DNA of 64,000 nucleotides, taken from positions 1-64,000 of the forward strand of contig NZ_JARXYX010000002.1 in the NCBI RefSeq assembly GCF_029893585.1, read 5' to 3'. The first letter of the stretch is position 1; each line of letters begins with the position of its first letter. This DNA comes from Streptomyces sp. LBL. GTDB lineage: Bacteria > Actinomycetota > Actinomycetes > Streptomycetales > Streptomycetaceae. Of the stretch, positions 55,429-64,000 are shown in pieces. A program made the position numbers and the translations under genes. The notes below the pieces were generated by a model that was not told the origin of the DNA, did no database searches, and saw nothing but the letters and a program-made list of their open reading frames with translations.

Positions 55429-56875
55429 CGTCCCTGTCCGGCAACATGCCGGTGCGGGCCACGTCGGCGTACCACCGCGCGCTCGCCTTGGGGATGCGCT
55501 TACCGGTCGGGTAGTCGACGTAGACGGCACCGAAGCGCTTGCTGTAGCCGTAGCCCCACTCGAAGTTGTCCAGCAGGGACCACAAGAAGTAGCCCCGCAC
55601 GTCGACGCCGGCCACGATCGCCCGCTGCACGGCCGACAGGTGGCCGTGCAGGTAGGCGATGCGATCAGGGTCGGCCACCTCGCCCTCCGGGTTGACGTAG
55701 TCGTCGAACGCGGCCCCGTTCTCGGTGATCATCAAAGGCATCGCGGGGAAGTCCGCCTTGAGTCGCATCAGCAGGTCGTACAGACCGCTCGGGTCGACCG
55801 CCCAGCCCATCGCCGTGGTGCTGCCCGGAGGACGGTGGAAGGCGATCCGGTCGGCGCCCGGCCAGGGACTGTGCTCGCTCATCCCGTGGCCGTCGGAGCC
55901 GTGGCCGGCCTCGCCGGTGGCGGCGGAAACGAGTGTGGGTGTGTAGTAGTTGACGCCCAGGAAGTCCAGCGGCTGGTGGATCGTGGCGGTGTCACCGTCC
56001 CGTACGAAGGACCAGTCGGTCAGGCCGGCCGTGTCCTGGAGGAGATCCTGCGGGTACCGGCCTTCCAGCAGGGGACCGGTGAAGACGCGGTTGGCCAGCG
56101 CGTCGATCCTCCGGGCCGCGTCGAGGTCGTCGGCGGCCTCGGTCAGCGCACGGACGTGGTGGACGTTGAGCGTGATGGACGTCCGTGCGCGGGAGGGCAG
56201 TTCGGCGCGCAGTGCCTGAACGGCCTTGCCATGGGCGAGGTTGAGGTGGTGCGCCGCGCGCAGGGCCGCGACCGGGTCGGTGCGCCCGGGCGCGTGGACA
56301 CCCGAGCCGTACCCGAGGAAGGCGCTGCACCACGGCTCGTTGAGGGTGGTCCAGGTCTTCACCCGGTCCCCCAGCGCGTGGGCCGCCAGGGCCGCGTAGT
56401 CGGCGAACCGGTCGGCGGTGACGCGCTCCGGCCACCCGCCCGCGTCCTCCAACTCCTGCGGCAGGTCCCAGTGGTAGAGCGTGACGACCGGCTCGATGCC
56501 CTTCTCCAGCAGCGCGTCGGTCAGGGCGCGGTAGAAGTCGAGTCCTCTCTGGACGGCGGGGCCGCGGCCGGTCGGCTGCACACGGGGCCATGAGAGGGAG
56601 AACCGGTAGGCGCTCACGCCGAGGTCGGCCATGATCGCGACGTCCTCGCGCCAGCGATGGTAGTGGTCGGTGGCGACGTCACCGGTGTCGCCGTTGCGCA
56701 CCCTGCCGGGCGTGTGCGAGTAGGTGTCCCAGATCGAAGGAGTGCGTCCGTCCACGGAGGCGGCACCCTCGATCTGGTACGCGGCGGTCGCCGTGCCCCA
56801 GGTGAATCCCTGAGGAAATGTGATACCGGTGGTGTTCTCCGGGGCGGGCGCGACACGTCGGGCAGTGGTGGTCAC
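55397..56875 (-). CDS. GH1 family beta-glucosidase
   Basis: 492 residues from GTG 56875 (GGAAGGA upstream). [19 protein letters not shown] opens the barrel; [13 protein letters not shown] has the acid/base Glu and [12 protein letters not shown] the nucleophile Glu. It splits cello- or other beta-glucosyl oligosaccharides in the cytoplasm after uptake. The last dozen residues ([10 protein letters not shown]) do not look native and come from the fused permease remnant. It follows the two permease genes of the same operon. Confidence 0.92.
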   Translation of the reverse strand: MTTTARRVAPAPENTTGITFPQGFTWGTATAAYQIEGAASVDGRTPSIWDTYSHTPGRVRNGDTGDVATDHYHRWREDVAIMADLGVSAYRFSLSWPRVQPTGRGPAVQRGLDFYRALTDALLEKGIEPVVTLYHWDLPQELEDAGGWPERVTADRFADYAALAAHALGDRVKTWTTLNEPWCSAFLGYGSGVHAPGRTDPVAALRAAHHLNLAHGKAVQALRAELPSRARTSITLNVHHVRALTEAADDLDAARRIDALANRVFTGPLLEGRYPQDLLQDTAGLTDWSFVRDGDTATIHQPLDFLGVNYYTPTLVSAATGEAGHGSDGHGMSEHSPWPGADRIAFHRPPGSTTAMGWAVDPSGLYDLLMRLKADFPAMPLMITENGAAFDDYVNPEGEVADPDRIAYLHGHLSAVQRAIVAGVDVRGYFLWSLLDNFEWGYGYSKRFGAVYVDYPTGKRIPKASARWYADVARTGMLPDRDGGSTPPTCIP

Positions 56876-56981
56876 GTGGGTCCTTCCAGAAGTACTGAGG
56901 GCCGGATGTGCTGCGGGGCGGGAGCGGCGAAGTGTGCTGGCGGCCTCGAAGGGGCGCGGCAGCGGGGGGACGTCGGGGCAC

Positions 56982-57923
56982 TCATCCCTTGACCGCTCCC
57001 TGCATGATTCCGCCGACGATCTGACGCCCGAAGACGATGAACATGACGAGCAGGGGCAGCGTGCCGAGCAGGGCACCCGCCATGATCAGTGACTGGTCGC
57101 GCACGTATCCCGCGCTCAGCTGGGTGAGCGCGACGGGGACCGTCGGATTGGTCATGTCGAGCACGATGAACGGCCAGAAGAAGTCGTTCCACGCGTGTAC
57201 GAACGTGATCATGAACAGTACGGCCATGGGAGGCCGGGCGATCGGCAGGACGATGCTCCAGAAGATGCGCAGGGAGTGCGCGCCGTCCACCCGCCCGGCC
57301 TCGACGAGTTCGTCGGGCAGCGCCTCGGTCAGGTACTGCCGCATGAAGAACACGCCGACGGCGCTGACGAGCGTGGGGAAGATGACGGCGGGCAGCGTCT
57401 GCCCCCAGCCCAGCTCGGTCATCATCATGAACAGCGGTACGACGCCGAGTTGGGGCGGCACCATCATCGTGCCGATGACGAGCATCAGCAGGATGTTGCG
57501 GCCCTTGAAGCGGAGTTTGGCGAACGCGAAGCCGGCGAGGGTGGCGAACAGCACCGTGGACAGGGCGATCGCGCCGGCCACGATCAGGCTGTTGAGCATG
57601 GCCTTGCCCAACGCGGCGTCCTGCCATGCCTTGCCGAGGTTCTCCAGAAGGTGGGGGCCGGGCAGGAACGGCGGAGGCGTCTGGGTGACGCGCGTGTTGT
57701 CGGACGACGCCGCCACCATCGTCCAGTAGAGCGGAAAGAGAGAGAACACCGCCGCGAGTCCCAGCAGGATGTAGGCGACGGGACCCGCGTGGTGCTGACG
57801 TCCGGCACCCGGGTGCCGGAACAGTGGTCGGCGCCGTCCGCCGGACGGGGTGCCCTTGCGGGCTTTCCGCGCGGTGTGAGGGCGTGCGTCCGCCGACCCG
57901 ACCTGGATGCTGTCTGTGGTCAT
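56982..57923 (-). CDS. Carbohydrate ABC transporter permease (MalG/CebG type)
   Basis: 313 residues: about 45 basic N-terminal residues, then six membrane helices. The EAA loop is [20 protein letters not shown], and the tail [13 protein letters not shown] is typical. It works with the gene before it and the binding protein to import an oligosaccharide. It lies 13 bp after the first permease gene. Confidence 0.92.
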   Translation of the reverse strand: MTTDSIQVGSADARPHTARKARKGTPSGGRRRPLFRHPGAGRQHHAGPVAYILLGLAAVFSLFPLYWTMVAASSDNTRVTQTPPPFLPGPHLLENLGKAWQDAALGKAMLNSLIVAGAIALSTVLFATLAGFAFAKLRFKGRNILLMLVIGTMMVPPQLGVVPLFMMMTELGWGQTLPAVIFPTLVSAVGVFFMRQYLTEALPDELVEAGRVDGAHSLRIFWSIVLPIARPPMAVLFMITFVHAWNDFFWPFIVLDMTNPTVPVALTQLSAGYVRDQSLIMAGALLGTLPLLVMFIVFGRQIVGGIMQGAVKG

Positions 57924-57936
57924 GGAGATCTCCCGG

Positions 57937-58932
57937 TCAGGCCTTGCGCGCTACGACGCGCTTGACGACTCGTTGGACGACGAACACGACAATGAGCAGC
58001 AGGAACATCGCCCAGGCCACGGTGGCGGCCCGGCCCATCTGGTAGTTCTTCCAGCCCTCCTCGTACAGCAGCAGTCCCAGCGTCTGGTACTGGTTGTCCG
58101 CTCCCCCGGTGATGCCGTTCGGGCCCTGACCGAAGATCAGGGGCTCACCGAAGAGCTGTGTGGCGCCGATCGTGGACAGGACGATGGTGAACACGATGGT
58201 GGAACGGATGCCGGGGACGGTGACCTTCAGGAACTGCTGCCACCGCGAGGCGCCGTCGATGGCCGCGGCTTCGTACCGGTCGCGCGGGATGGCCTGCATC
58301 GCGGCGAGGTAGAGCAGGGCGTTGTAGCCGGTCCAGCGCCAGATGACGATCGTGGAAATGGCCGCCTGCGCGGCCCACTTGTTGTTCTCCCAGTCGATGT
58401 TGTCGACACCGACCAGACTCAACATCCAGTTGATCATGCCGAAATCGCGCTCGAAGAGCATCGTGAACACAAGGGCTGCGGCGCCCACCGAGGTGGCGTA
58501 GGGCGTCAGTGCGGCGACGCGGAAGAACGTCGAGCCACGCAGCCGGTAGTTGAGCAGATGAGCCAGCCCGAGCGCCATCAGCAGCTGCGGCACCGTCGAC
58601 AGGACGCCGATGGTGATGGTGTTGAGCAGCGCGTTCCAGAAGCGGTCGTCGTCCCACAGGGCTGTGTAGTTGTCGAAGCCGACCCACTCCATGACGTTCA
58701 GGGTCGACAGTTCGACGTGGTGCAGGGAGATCCACGAGGTGTAGATGAGCGGGTAGAAGCTGAACGCGGCGAAGACGACGAAGAACGGGGCGACGAAGGC
58801 GTACGGGGCGCCCCGGACGTCGAGGCGGTGCAGCAGCGTACTGCGCCGCTGACGGTCCCCGCCGGTGCCGGTGCCGGCCGGCGGGGCGGTGCGGGGCGCA
58901 CCGTCTGAGGGTGTCGAGGTGGAGATGGCCAC
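57937..58932 (-). CDS. Carbohydrate ABC transporter permease (MalF/CebF type)
   Basis: 331 residues from GTG 58932 (AGGAAGGA upstream). Six membrane helices; the EAA loop is EAAAIDGASRWQQFLKVTVP. YAFVAPFFVVFAAFSFYPLIY is the first helix. It pairs with the next permease. No dedicated ATPase gene is in the operon, so it probably uses the shared MsiK ATPase, as Streptomyces sugar importers do. Confidence 0.92.
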   Translation of the reverse strand: MAISTSTPSDGAPRTAPPAGTGTGGDRQRRSTLLHRLDVRGAPYAFVAPFFVVFAAFSFYPLIYTSWISLHHVELSTLNVMEWVGFDNYTALWDDDRFWNALLNTITIGVLSTVPQLLMALGLAHLLNYRLRGSTFFRVAALTPYATSVGAAALVFTMLFERDFGMINWMLSLVGVDNIDWENNKWAAQAAISTIVIWRWTGYNALLYLAAMQAIPRDRYEAAAIDGASRWQQFLKVTVPGIRSTIVFTIVLSTIGATQLFGEPLIFGQGPNGITGGADNQYQTLGLLLYEEGWKNYQMGRAATVAWAMFLLLIVVFVVQRVVKRVVARKA

Positions 58933-59041
58933 CGGAAGGCGTCCTTCCTGGAAGGTGCGGAAGCGGACAGGGGCCCGGCGGCCCACACGGGCCGTGCGTG
59001 GGGCGCCGGGCAGCTGCGGCGACGGGCGACGGGACCCGAGG

Positions 59042-60355
59042 TCAGCCGGCGGCCTTCTCGATGCGCTTGTCCGTGGTCTTCCACGCCTCGTTCGGGCTCT
59101 TGTTCTGCGCCTCGATCAAGGTCAGCCCCTGCGAGAAAATGTCCTTGATGCTGCCGTCCTTGCGGCCGAGCACCTGCTCGTCGGGGATCTCCTGGGCCGC
59201 TGCGCCGAAGATCTTCCCGATGGGCGCGCCACTGAAGTAGTCCGACTTGGCGTCGACGACTTCAGGCATCTTCAACGCGGTCTGCGACGAGGGGAAGTTG
59301 CCGATCTTCTTGAAGAGGTAGGCCTGCTGCTCAGGGGCGGTGAGCCAGGCGACGAGCTCCTGCGCCTCCTTCTTGACGGGACTCTTCTCCATCACTCCGA
59401 GGAACGCTCCGCCCCAGTTGGCGCCCTTGGGCGCCTTGGCGACATCCCACTTGCCCTTGTTCTTCGGGCCCGCCTTCTCGCTGATGTGCGCGAGCATCCA
59501 CGCCGGGCAGACAGTGCTGGCGAAGGTGCTGTTGGCCAGGCCGGGGTCCCAACCGGGCTGGAACTGACGGAGCTTCGCGGTCAGATCGGACGTGGCCGCC
59601 TCGGAGGCCAACTTCCACGCGTCCTTCACGACGGGGTTGGTGGCGTAGATCAGCTCACCCTTCTTGTCGTAGAACTGCTGGGAGTTGCCGTAGATCATGG
59701 CGTTGAACAGTCCGCTGGAGCTGTCCATGAAGGCGACCTTGTCGTCCTTCGACTTCTCCTTGAACCGCTTGCCCACGTCGACGTACTTCGACCAGTCGCC
59801 CTCCCACAGCTTGGCGACCTCCTCGCGGTCGGTGGGCAGACCGGCCTGCTCGAAGAGGTCCTTGCGGTAGCAGACCGCCATCGGGCCGATGTCGGTGCCG
59901 AGGCCGATGACCTTCTTGTCCGCGGCGGTGACCTGGCTCTGCTTCCACGGAAGGAAGTGGTCCGTCCCGGCCACACCGGCCATATCGACGAACTTGTCCT
60001 TCTGGGTGTCGGAGAGTTCCTTGGCCCGACCAATCTCTATGCCCTGGATGTCCTTCAGCCCACTGCCGGCGGCCAAGTGGGTCTGCAGGGCGGTGTAGTA
60101 GGTCTGCTCGTCACCCGCGACGTCCGCCTTGATGACGACGTTCGGGTGGTCCTTCATGTACTTGTCGAGCAGACCGGTCTCCTTGAAGCCCATGACGCCG
60201 AACAGGCCCATGGTGATGGTGACCTTGCCGTCCTTCTTCCCTCCGCCCGTCCCTCCTCCGTCGCTGCCTCCACAGCCCACGACCAGCCCGAGAGCCGACA
60301 CAACCGACACGGCGGCCACAATCCTCGTGTGTAACTTCCTTCGGGACTTGTCCAT
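59042..60355 (-). CDS. Extracellular sugar-binding lipoprotein
   Basis: 437 residues from ATG 60355 with an ideal AGGAGG site. The lipobox is VVGC, followed by a Gly-rich linker. The solute-binding protein family 1 fold is shown by GLFGVMGFKETGLLDKYMKD and GLGTDIGPMAVCYRKDLF. It is closest in feel to CebE-type cello-oligosaccharide binders, but the sugar is inferred from the GH1 gene and LacI operators. Codon 8 is TTA (60332-60334), so translation may require bldA. Confidence 0.88.
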   Translation of the reverse strand: MDKSRRKLHTRIVAAVSVVSALGLVVGCGGSDGGGTGGGKKDGKVTITMGLFGVMGFKETGLLDKYMKDHPNVVIKADVAGDEQTYYTALQTHLAAGSGLKDIQGIEIGRAKELSDTQKDKFVDMAGVAGTDHFLPWKQSQVTAADKKVIGLGTDIGPMAVCYRKDLFEQAGLPTDREEVAKLWEGDWSKYVDVGKRFKEKSKDDKVAFMDSSSGLFNAMIYGNSQQFYDKKGELIYATNPVVKDAWKLASEAATSDLTAKLRQFQPGWDPGLANSTFASTVCPAWMLAHISEKAGPKNKGKWDVAKAPKGANWGGAFLGVMEKSPVKKEAQELVAWLTAPEQQAYLFKKIGNFPSSQTALKMPEVVDAKSDYFSGAPIGKIFGAAAQEIPDEQVLGRKDGSIKDIFSQGLTLIEAQNKSPNEAWKTTDKRIEKAAG

Positions 60356-60431
60356 CTGGTCCTCCTGGCGGCGGCGCTGACGCACCGGAGTTCGAGTCCC
60401 ACGGTCCGCTCCGCAGGCACGATTTGTCTGG

Positions 60432-60467
60432 TGGGTACGTTCCCAAAAGGCGATGGGAACGTGCCCA
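60432..60467. promoter_or_regulatory. Paired LacI/CebR-type operators
   Basis: TGGGTACGTTCCCA (60432-60445) and TGGGAACGTGCCCA (60454-60467) are 14-bp palindromes with centres 22 bp apart, two helical turns. They resemble the CebR box TGGGAGCGCTCCCA with the CG centre kept. They lie between the binding-protein and regulator genes and could control both. Confidence 0.75.
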
Positions 60468-60638
60468 CTCGGAAGCCCGAAGCCTGGCCGTCGCGAAAGG
60501 CAACTGTCAATGAGTTGAACCCACTTCGTTGACGAAAGATGTCGCTACGCTCCGCTCGAAGCCTGCGGGCGCTCTCCGGGGGTCTGGCACAATGCGCAGG
60601 TGAAAGCCGCCGGGCAGCGCGTGAGCGAGGGGGACGTC

Positions 60639-61655
60639 ATGCGGGAAAGGCAACGCCCGACCATCAAGACCGTGGCCGCGCGTGCCGGCGTCGGACGCAC
60701 TACGGTTTCACGAGTCATCAACGGCTCGGAGCTCGTCAGCGAGAAGGCGAAGGCCGCCGTGCTCGCCGCCATCGCCGAGCTGAACTACATACCGAACTCG
60801 GTTGCCCGGGGGCTGGTGACGAGCAGGACGAACTCCGTGGCCCTGGTGATCCCCGAGTCGGAGAGCAGGCTGGGCTCCGAGCCCTACTTCTCGGCGGTCA
60901 TCCGCGGGGTCAGCACCGCCCTCGCGGAAACCCGGACACAGCTCCAACTGGTGCTCGTACGCGACCAGTCCGAGCGGGACCAGCTCACCGAGTCGGTGGC
61001 GGAGCGGCGCGTCGACGGAGTCCTCCTGGTCTCGGTGCACGAGCACGACCCGCTGCCGGGGCTGCTGGAGGACATGGGGCTGCCCACGGTGCTCGCCGGC
61101 CGCCGCTCCCCCGCCGAGTCACTCAGCCACGTACACTCCGACAACGCGGGCGGAGCCGCGACGGCCGTCAGCCACCTGCTCGCACGAGGGCGGCGGACCG
61201 TCGCCACGATCAGCGGGCCCCTCGACATGGACGTAGCGCGCAGTCGGCTCCAGGGCTGGCGGGAGACCCTCGAGACGGCAGGTCACGAGGTCACCGATCG
61301 ACTGGTGGCCTCGGCCGACTTCACCGAGGAGGGCGGCGGGGCCGCCATGCGTTCACTCCTTGGACGGGTTCCCGGGCTCGACGCCGTGTTCGTCGCCTCG
61401 GATGTCATGGCGGCGGGGGCATTGGCGGAGTTGCGCAGGCACAAGCGCAATGTCCCCGACGACGTGGCGGTGGTCGGATTCGACGACTCCATCATCGCCC
61501 GGCACAGCAACCCGCCCCTCACCAGCGTGCGCCAGCCCGTCGAGGAGATCGGCAGCAGGATCGCCCACATCCTCCTCAAGGAGATCGGCAATCCCGAGGA
61601 GCCGCGCCAGCACGTCGTTCTTCCCACCGAACTCGTGGTACGCGAATCGTCATGA
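60639..61655 (+). CDS. LacI family repressor of the sugar-uptake operon (CebR-like)
   Basis: 338 residues from ATG 60639 (GAGGGGG site). The helix-turn-helix is KTVAARAGVGRTTVSRVING, then the hinge RGLVTSRTNSVALVI and the periplasmic-binding-type effector domain (VHSDNAGGAATAVSHLL, VGFDDSIIARHSNPPLT). It is divergent from the transporter operon, with the two operators between. The inducer is likely a cello-oligosaccharide by analogy with CebR. Confidence 0.9.
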   Translation: MRERQRPTIKTVAARAGVGRTTVSRVINGSELVSEKAKAAVLAAIAELNYIPNSVARGLVTSRTNSVALVIPESESRLGSEPYFSAVIRGVSTALAETRTQLQLVLVRDQSERDQLTESVAERRVDGVLLVSVHEHDPLPGLLEDMGLPTVLAGRRSPAESLSHVHSDNAGGAATAVSHLLARGRRTVATISGPLDMDVARSRLQGWRETLETAGHEVTDRLVASADFTEEGGGAAMRSLLGRVPGLDAVFVASDVMAAGALAELRRHKRNVPDDVAVVGFDDSIIARHSNPPLTSVRQPVEEIGSRIAHILLKEIGNPEEPRQHVVLPTELVVRESS

Positions 61656-61824
61656 AGCCGCGAGGTGGCAGCGGTCAGAGGTGGTGACGGTCAGCGGGCT
61701 GCCGCCGGTCACCCGGAACACGGCGACGCCGTGCGCCGGCCCGCTCGCGGAGGTCTGTCCGGACGGGCTCGACGTTCCGCCGGTCCACAGGTCCGTGAGG
61801 GTGAACGGCGCGCCTGATGGGACC
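61650..61824 (-). pseudogene. C-terminal remnant of a GH27 alpha-galactosidase
   Basis: The minus strand encodes about 57 residues with FTLTDLWTGGTS and PAHGVAVFRVTGG, the usual C-terminal beta-sandwich end of GH27 enzymes. The stop overlaps the stop of the LacI gene. No catalytic domain lies upstream of it, so it is a leftover from a deletion. Confidence 0.6.
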
Positions 61825-62373
61825 TGCCGGGTGGGTCCTGGCCGCCGTCGCCAGGACCCGCGCGGAATGGGCCCTCGAAGGCCGGCGCCTCCTCGCCGAC
61901 CGGAACACGTCCGACGGCGTCTGAGGCCCGTCTTCGGACGCAGTTCCCCGCATACCTGCCGATCAGCGATGCTGCCTGAAGACCTGCTGGCGATCCTCGT
62001 CCCACCTTGCGCGCACATTGGACGGCGTATCCTGGCAGTGGCTGCGCATCCACCGATTGTGCCCGGTGGCGGGAGGAAACCGTGGCCCGGATGTGGTCCC
62101 CCATGAACGTGGAGCTGAACGTCCCCACTCTGCCCGATCGAGGGGATGCGTCAAGCGCCCACCGAGCGATTCCTTGGCGGCCTCGACCCTCCCTCGCCGA
62201 AACCTGGACTGCACACTCGCGTCCCGTGGCACGGAGGCGGTGTGTCCCCACTGTGGTGCCTTCGGGCCGCCGCCGGCCGGCGGCGGCGGCCGGCGGCCCG
62301 AAGGCGCCTGGGTGACTGCCGCCCGAGGGACGCTGTGTCTCGGTGTCGGTCATCCAGGGAAGGGCTCCGGGGC
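61825..62373. other. Gene-free 549 bp with a large palindrome
   Basis: No reading frame here looks like a protein. At 62258-62305 a 48-bp inverted repeat (arms begin GCCTTCGGGCCGCC and end GGCGGCCCGAAGGC, about 18 bp each with a small bulge) forms a strong hairpin before the stop of the Rossmann oxidoreductase gene. It may be that gene's terminator. The rest may be debris of lost genes. Confidence 0.5.
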
Positions 62374-63129
62374 TCAGCCCCAGAACGGGAGGGCGGCGAA
62401 AGAGCCGCCCACGGGGCCTCGGACGGCCGCGTCGATGAGCTCCTTGACCCGGTCGGCGGGCACCGGCTCGCCCGGGCCTTCCCGGAACCACCGCTGCGAC
62501 TCCTCCTTGGTGGCCCCCTCAGGGCGTTCTCCGAGGTAGGGCCAGACGTAGACGGGTGTGCCGGGCTCGCAGCGCCAGCTGTCGGCGAGGGTGCCGATGT
62601 CCACGGCGTCATAGCCCAGGACGTCGAGAAGCCTGACCATCTCGGCCTTGGCGGCCGGGTCGTCGCCGGCTACGGGCAGGGCGCTGCGGTCGGGGGCGCC
62701 GGCGGGGCGGGCCCGGCTGTACAGGCGGATCCAGTCCATGTTGTGGAGCGTCTTCACCACGCGGGAGCCGGTCAGGTGCCGTTGGAGCAGCTCACTGGAG
62801 GTGATGTCGCCGCCGTCCAGTTCGGCGATGCGGCCATCGCGCTCCGGGTAGTAATTCAGGGTGTCGATCACGGTCCTGCCCGCGAGAGCCTCGGCGGGGA
62901 GCTGGTCGTAGGCGCTCATGGGGACGGTCGCCACCACCAGGTCACCCGCCTGCGCCGCCTCCTCGCGGCCGGCCGCGCGGGCGTGCTCACCGAGTTCGGC
63001 GACCAGGTCGGCGAGGGTCTCGGGGCCGCGGGAATTGCTCATGACGACGTTCAGGCCGGCGGCGACTGCGAGGCGGGCGAGAGCGCCGCCGATCATGCCG
63101 CTTCCGATGAATCCGATGGTCTGGGTCAC
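62374..63129 (-). CDS. NAD(P)-binding F420-dependent NADP-reductase-like protein
   Basis: 251 residues. IGFIGSGMIGGALARLA is the N-terminal dinucleotide loop and SNSRGPETLADL the NADP-phosphate site; DTLNYYPERDGR and VKTLHNMDW follow the family. It resembles F420H2:NADP oxidoreductase-like and ProC-like Rossmann proteins. GTG 63129 follows GGAGG. The physiological partner is unknown. It lies downstream of, and on the same strand as, the MFS transporter. Confidence 0.85.
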   Translation of the reverse strand: MTQTIGFIGSGMIGGALARLAVAAGLNVVMSNSRGPETLADLVAELGEHARAAGREEAAQAGDLVVATVPMSAYDQLPAEALAGRTVIDTLNYYPERDGRIAELDGGDITSSELLQRHLTGSRVVKTLHNMDWIRLYSRARPAGAPDRSALPVAGDDPAAKAEMVRLLDVLGYDAVDIGTLADSWRCEPGTPVYVWPYLGERPEGATKEESQRWFREGPGEPVPADRVKELIDAAVRGPVGGSFAALPFWG

Positions 63130-63261
63130 AGTGTCAAACCTCCATGACGAAAGCGCGCGAACGGCGCCTCTGTTGTGAGAGTGAACAGGCGGATGGTTGT
63201 GGGATCTGCGGGGCGAAGGCTGGTTCGGTCGGCTTCAAGTGGGCCATGCAGTGCGTCACCG

Positions 63262-64000
63262 CTATCGGTCTCCCGTGAGAGGTCCACGGCGGCCGATCGC
63301 CCACACGGTCAGGGCGACAAGGGCCAGGCCGGCACCGGTGAGCGTCACCCCGGGCCAGCCTCCGGCCTGCCACAGCAGGGAGGCTGCGGCCGAACCGATC
63401 GCGCCGCCGACGAAATTGCTGGTCACCAGTGCGGTGTTGATCCGACTTCGGGCCTGCCGCGACACAGCGAACAACCGCGCCTGGTTGAGGATCGTCAGGC
63501 CCATGACAGCGATGTCCAGCAACACGATGGCCACCACGAGCAGGACGACGGAGCGACCGGCGAGGGCTGCGGCACCGAAGGCGACCAGGGCCAAGGCCCA
63601 GCCCGCACCGGTGGCCGGCAGCGACCATCCGCGGTCGTGGAGCCGGCCCGCCCCCTGTGCGGCCGAGGCACCGGCCAGACCTGCCAGCCCGAACAGGCCG
63701 ATGACGGACACCGGGTAGGAGAACGGAGGCGCGCTCAGCAGGAACGTCAGCGCTGTCCAGAACATCGTGAACGCGCCGAATCCAGTGGCACCCAGGACCA
63801 GGGTCCAGCGCACCATCCGCTCCTGCCGGACCACCCGTCCGACGGACGCGATCAGTGCCGGGTACGGCATCCGGAGCTTGGGTTCCATCGACGGGATCGC
63901 ACGGTGGAGGAGGACGGTGAAGATCACCTCGGCAACCGCTGCGACGACGAACACGACGCGCCATCCCGCGACACTCGCGACCAGACCGCTCACGGTCCGC
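63262..64000 (-). CDS. MFS transporter, C-terminal part (cut by the window edge)
   Basis: About 246 residues with seven to eight membrane helices remain: SVAGWRVVFVVAAVAEVIF belongs to the sixth helix of a DHA1-type efflux protein, and the loop after it leads into helices 7-12. The frame is open through base 64000, so the true start lies outside. A GTG at 63993 falls inside the conserved part and is not the start. Substrate unknown; ARLFAVSRQARSRINTALV is typical of drug exporters. Confidence 0.85.
   Translation of the reverse strand, partial: RTVSGLVASVAGWRVVFVVAAVAEVIFTVLLHRAIPSMEPKLRMPYPALIASVGRVVRQERMVRWTLVLGATGFGAFTMFWTALTFLLSAPPFSYPVSVIGLFGLAGLAGASAAQGAGRLHDRGWSLPATGAGWALALVAFGAAALAGRSVVLLVVAIVLLDIAVMGLTILNQARLFAVSRQARSRINTALVTSNFVGGAIGSAAASLLWQAGGWPGVTLTGAGLALVALTVWAIGRRGPLTGDR

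Overview
The window is high-GC actinobacterial DNA with GTG starts, long tail-to-head overlaps, rare TTA codons and many Streptomyces-type families: SpoIIE phosphatases, MptB, GlsA, a sulfonate operon with a cysteine leader peptide, and a Ceb-like sugar locus. I read it as a Streptomyces chromosome segment of mixed housekeeping and accessory content. No rRNA, tRNA or CRISPR array was recognised.

Layout. 1-9 kb: the tail of a possible transposase, a PrmC-like methyltransferase, a MarR regulator with a palindromic operator, a GNAT enzyme coupled to a quinone-type oxidoreductase, a molybdopterin oxidoreductase coupled to an FAD reductase, an acetyl-xylan-esterase-like hydrolase, a serine hydrolase and a SAM methyltransferase. 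9-19 kb: two SpoIIE-type phosphatases, a short Rho paralogue behind a C-rich leader, a D,D-carboxypeptidase, and an MptB/GT87 mannosyltransferase pair whose distal gene overlaps the carboxypeptidase gene tail to tail. 19-26 kb: a nitrogen locus (glutaminase, aspartase, asparaginase, asparagine permease, GntR regulator), then uppP. 26.5-28 kb: a fluoride-resistance operon (crcB, DUF190, crcB) behind a promoter and a convincing fluoride riboswitch whose 3' strand can pair with the Shine-Dalgarno region. 28-37 kb: MarR and LysR regulators, a cysteine-containing leader peptide, and an organosulfonate operon (hydrolase, sulfurtransferase, SsuC, SsuB, SsuA, SsuD), then a glycolate-oxidase-like flavoprotein and an SseB-like protein. 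37.7-40.8 kb: a broken TIM-barrel gene beside a large TnpB-like nuclease gene.

40.8-50.3 kb is the most interesting part: an eight-gene minus-strand operon encoding a CE18/Agd3-like polysaccharide deacetylase, PelF, a polytopic membrane protein with a TTA codon, two NAD-dependent sugar epimerase/dehydratases, a sugar-nucleotidyltransferase, a spherulin-4 (GH135/Sph3-like) protein and a GH114 (Ega3-like) lipoprotein. This parts list matches the fungal galactosaminogalactan pathway and, in part, bacterial Pel. I infer a developmentally controlled, partly deacetylated cationic exopolysaccharide system.

50-64 kb: a small secreted protein, an M4 metallopeptidase with a C-terminal repeat domain, an HxlR regulator, and a LacI-controlled oligosaccharide ABC transporter with a GH1 beta-glucosidase. 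Two paired 14-bp operators lie in the divergent region, and gene remnants (a permease tail and a GH27 tail) lie at both ends of this locus. A Rossmann-fold F420/NADP-type oxidoreductase and a truncated MFS transporter close the window. Short tandem repeats are unusually frequent, both between genes and inside several coding regions.
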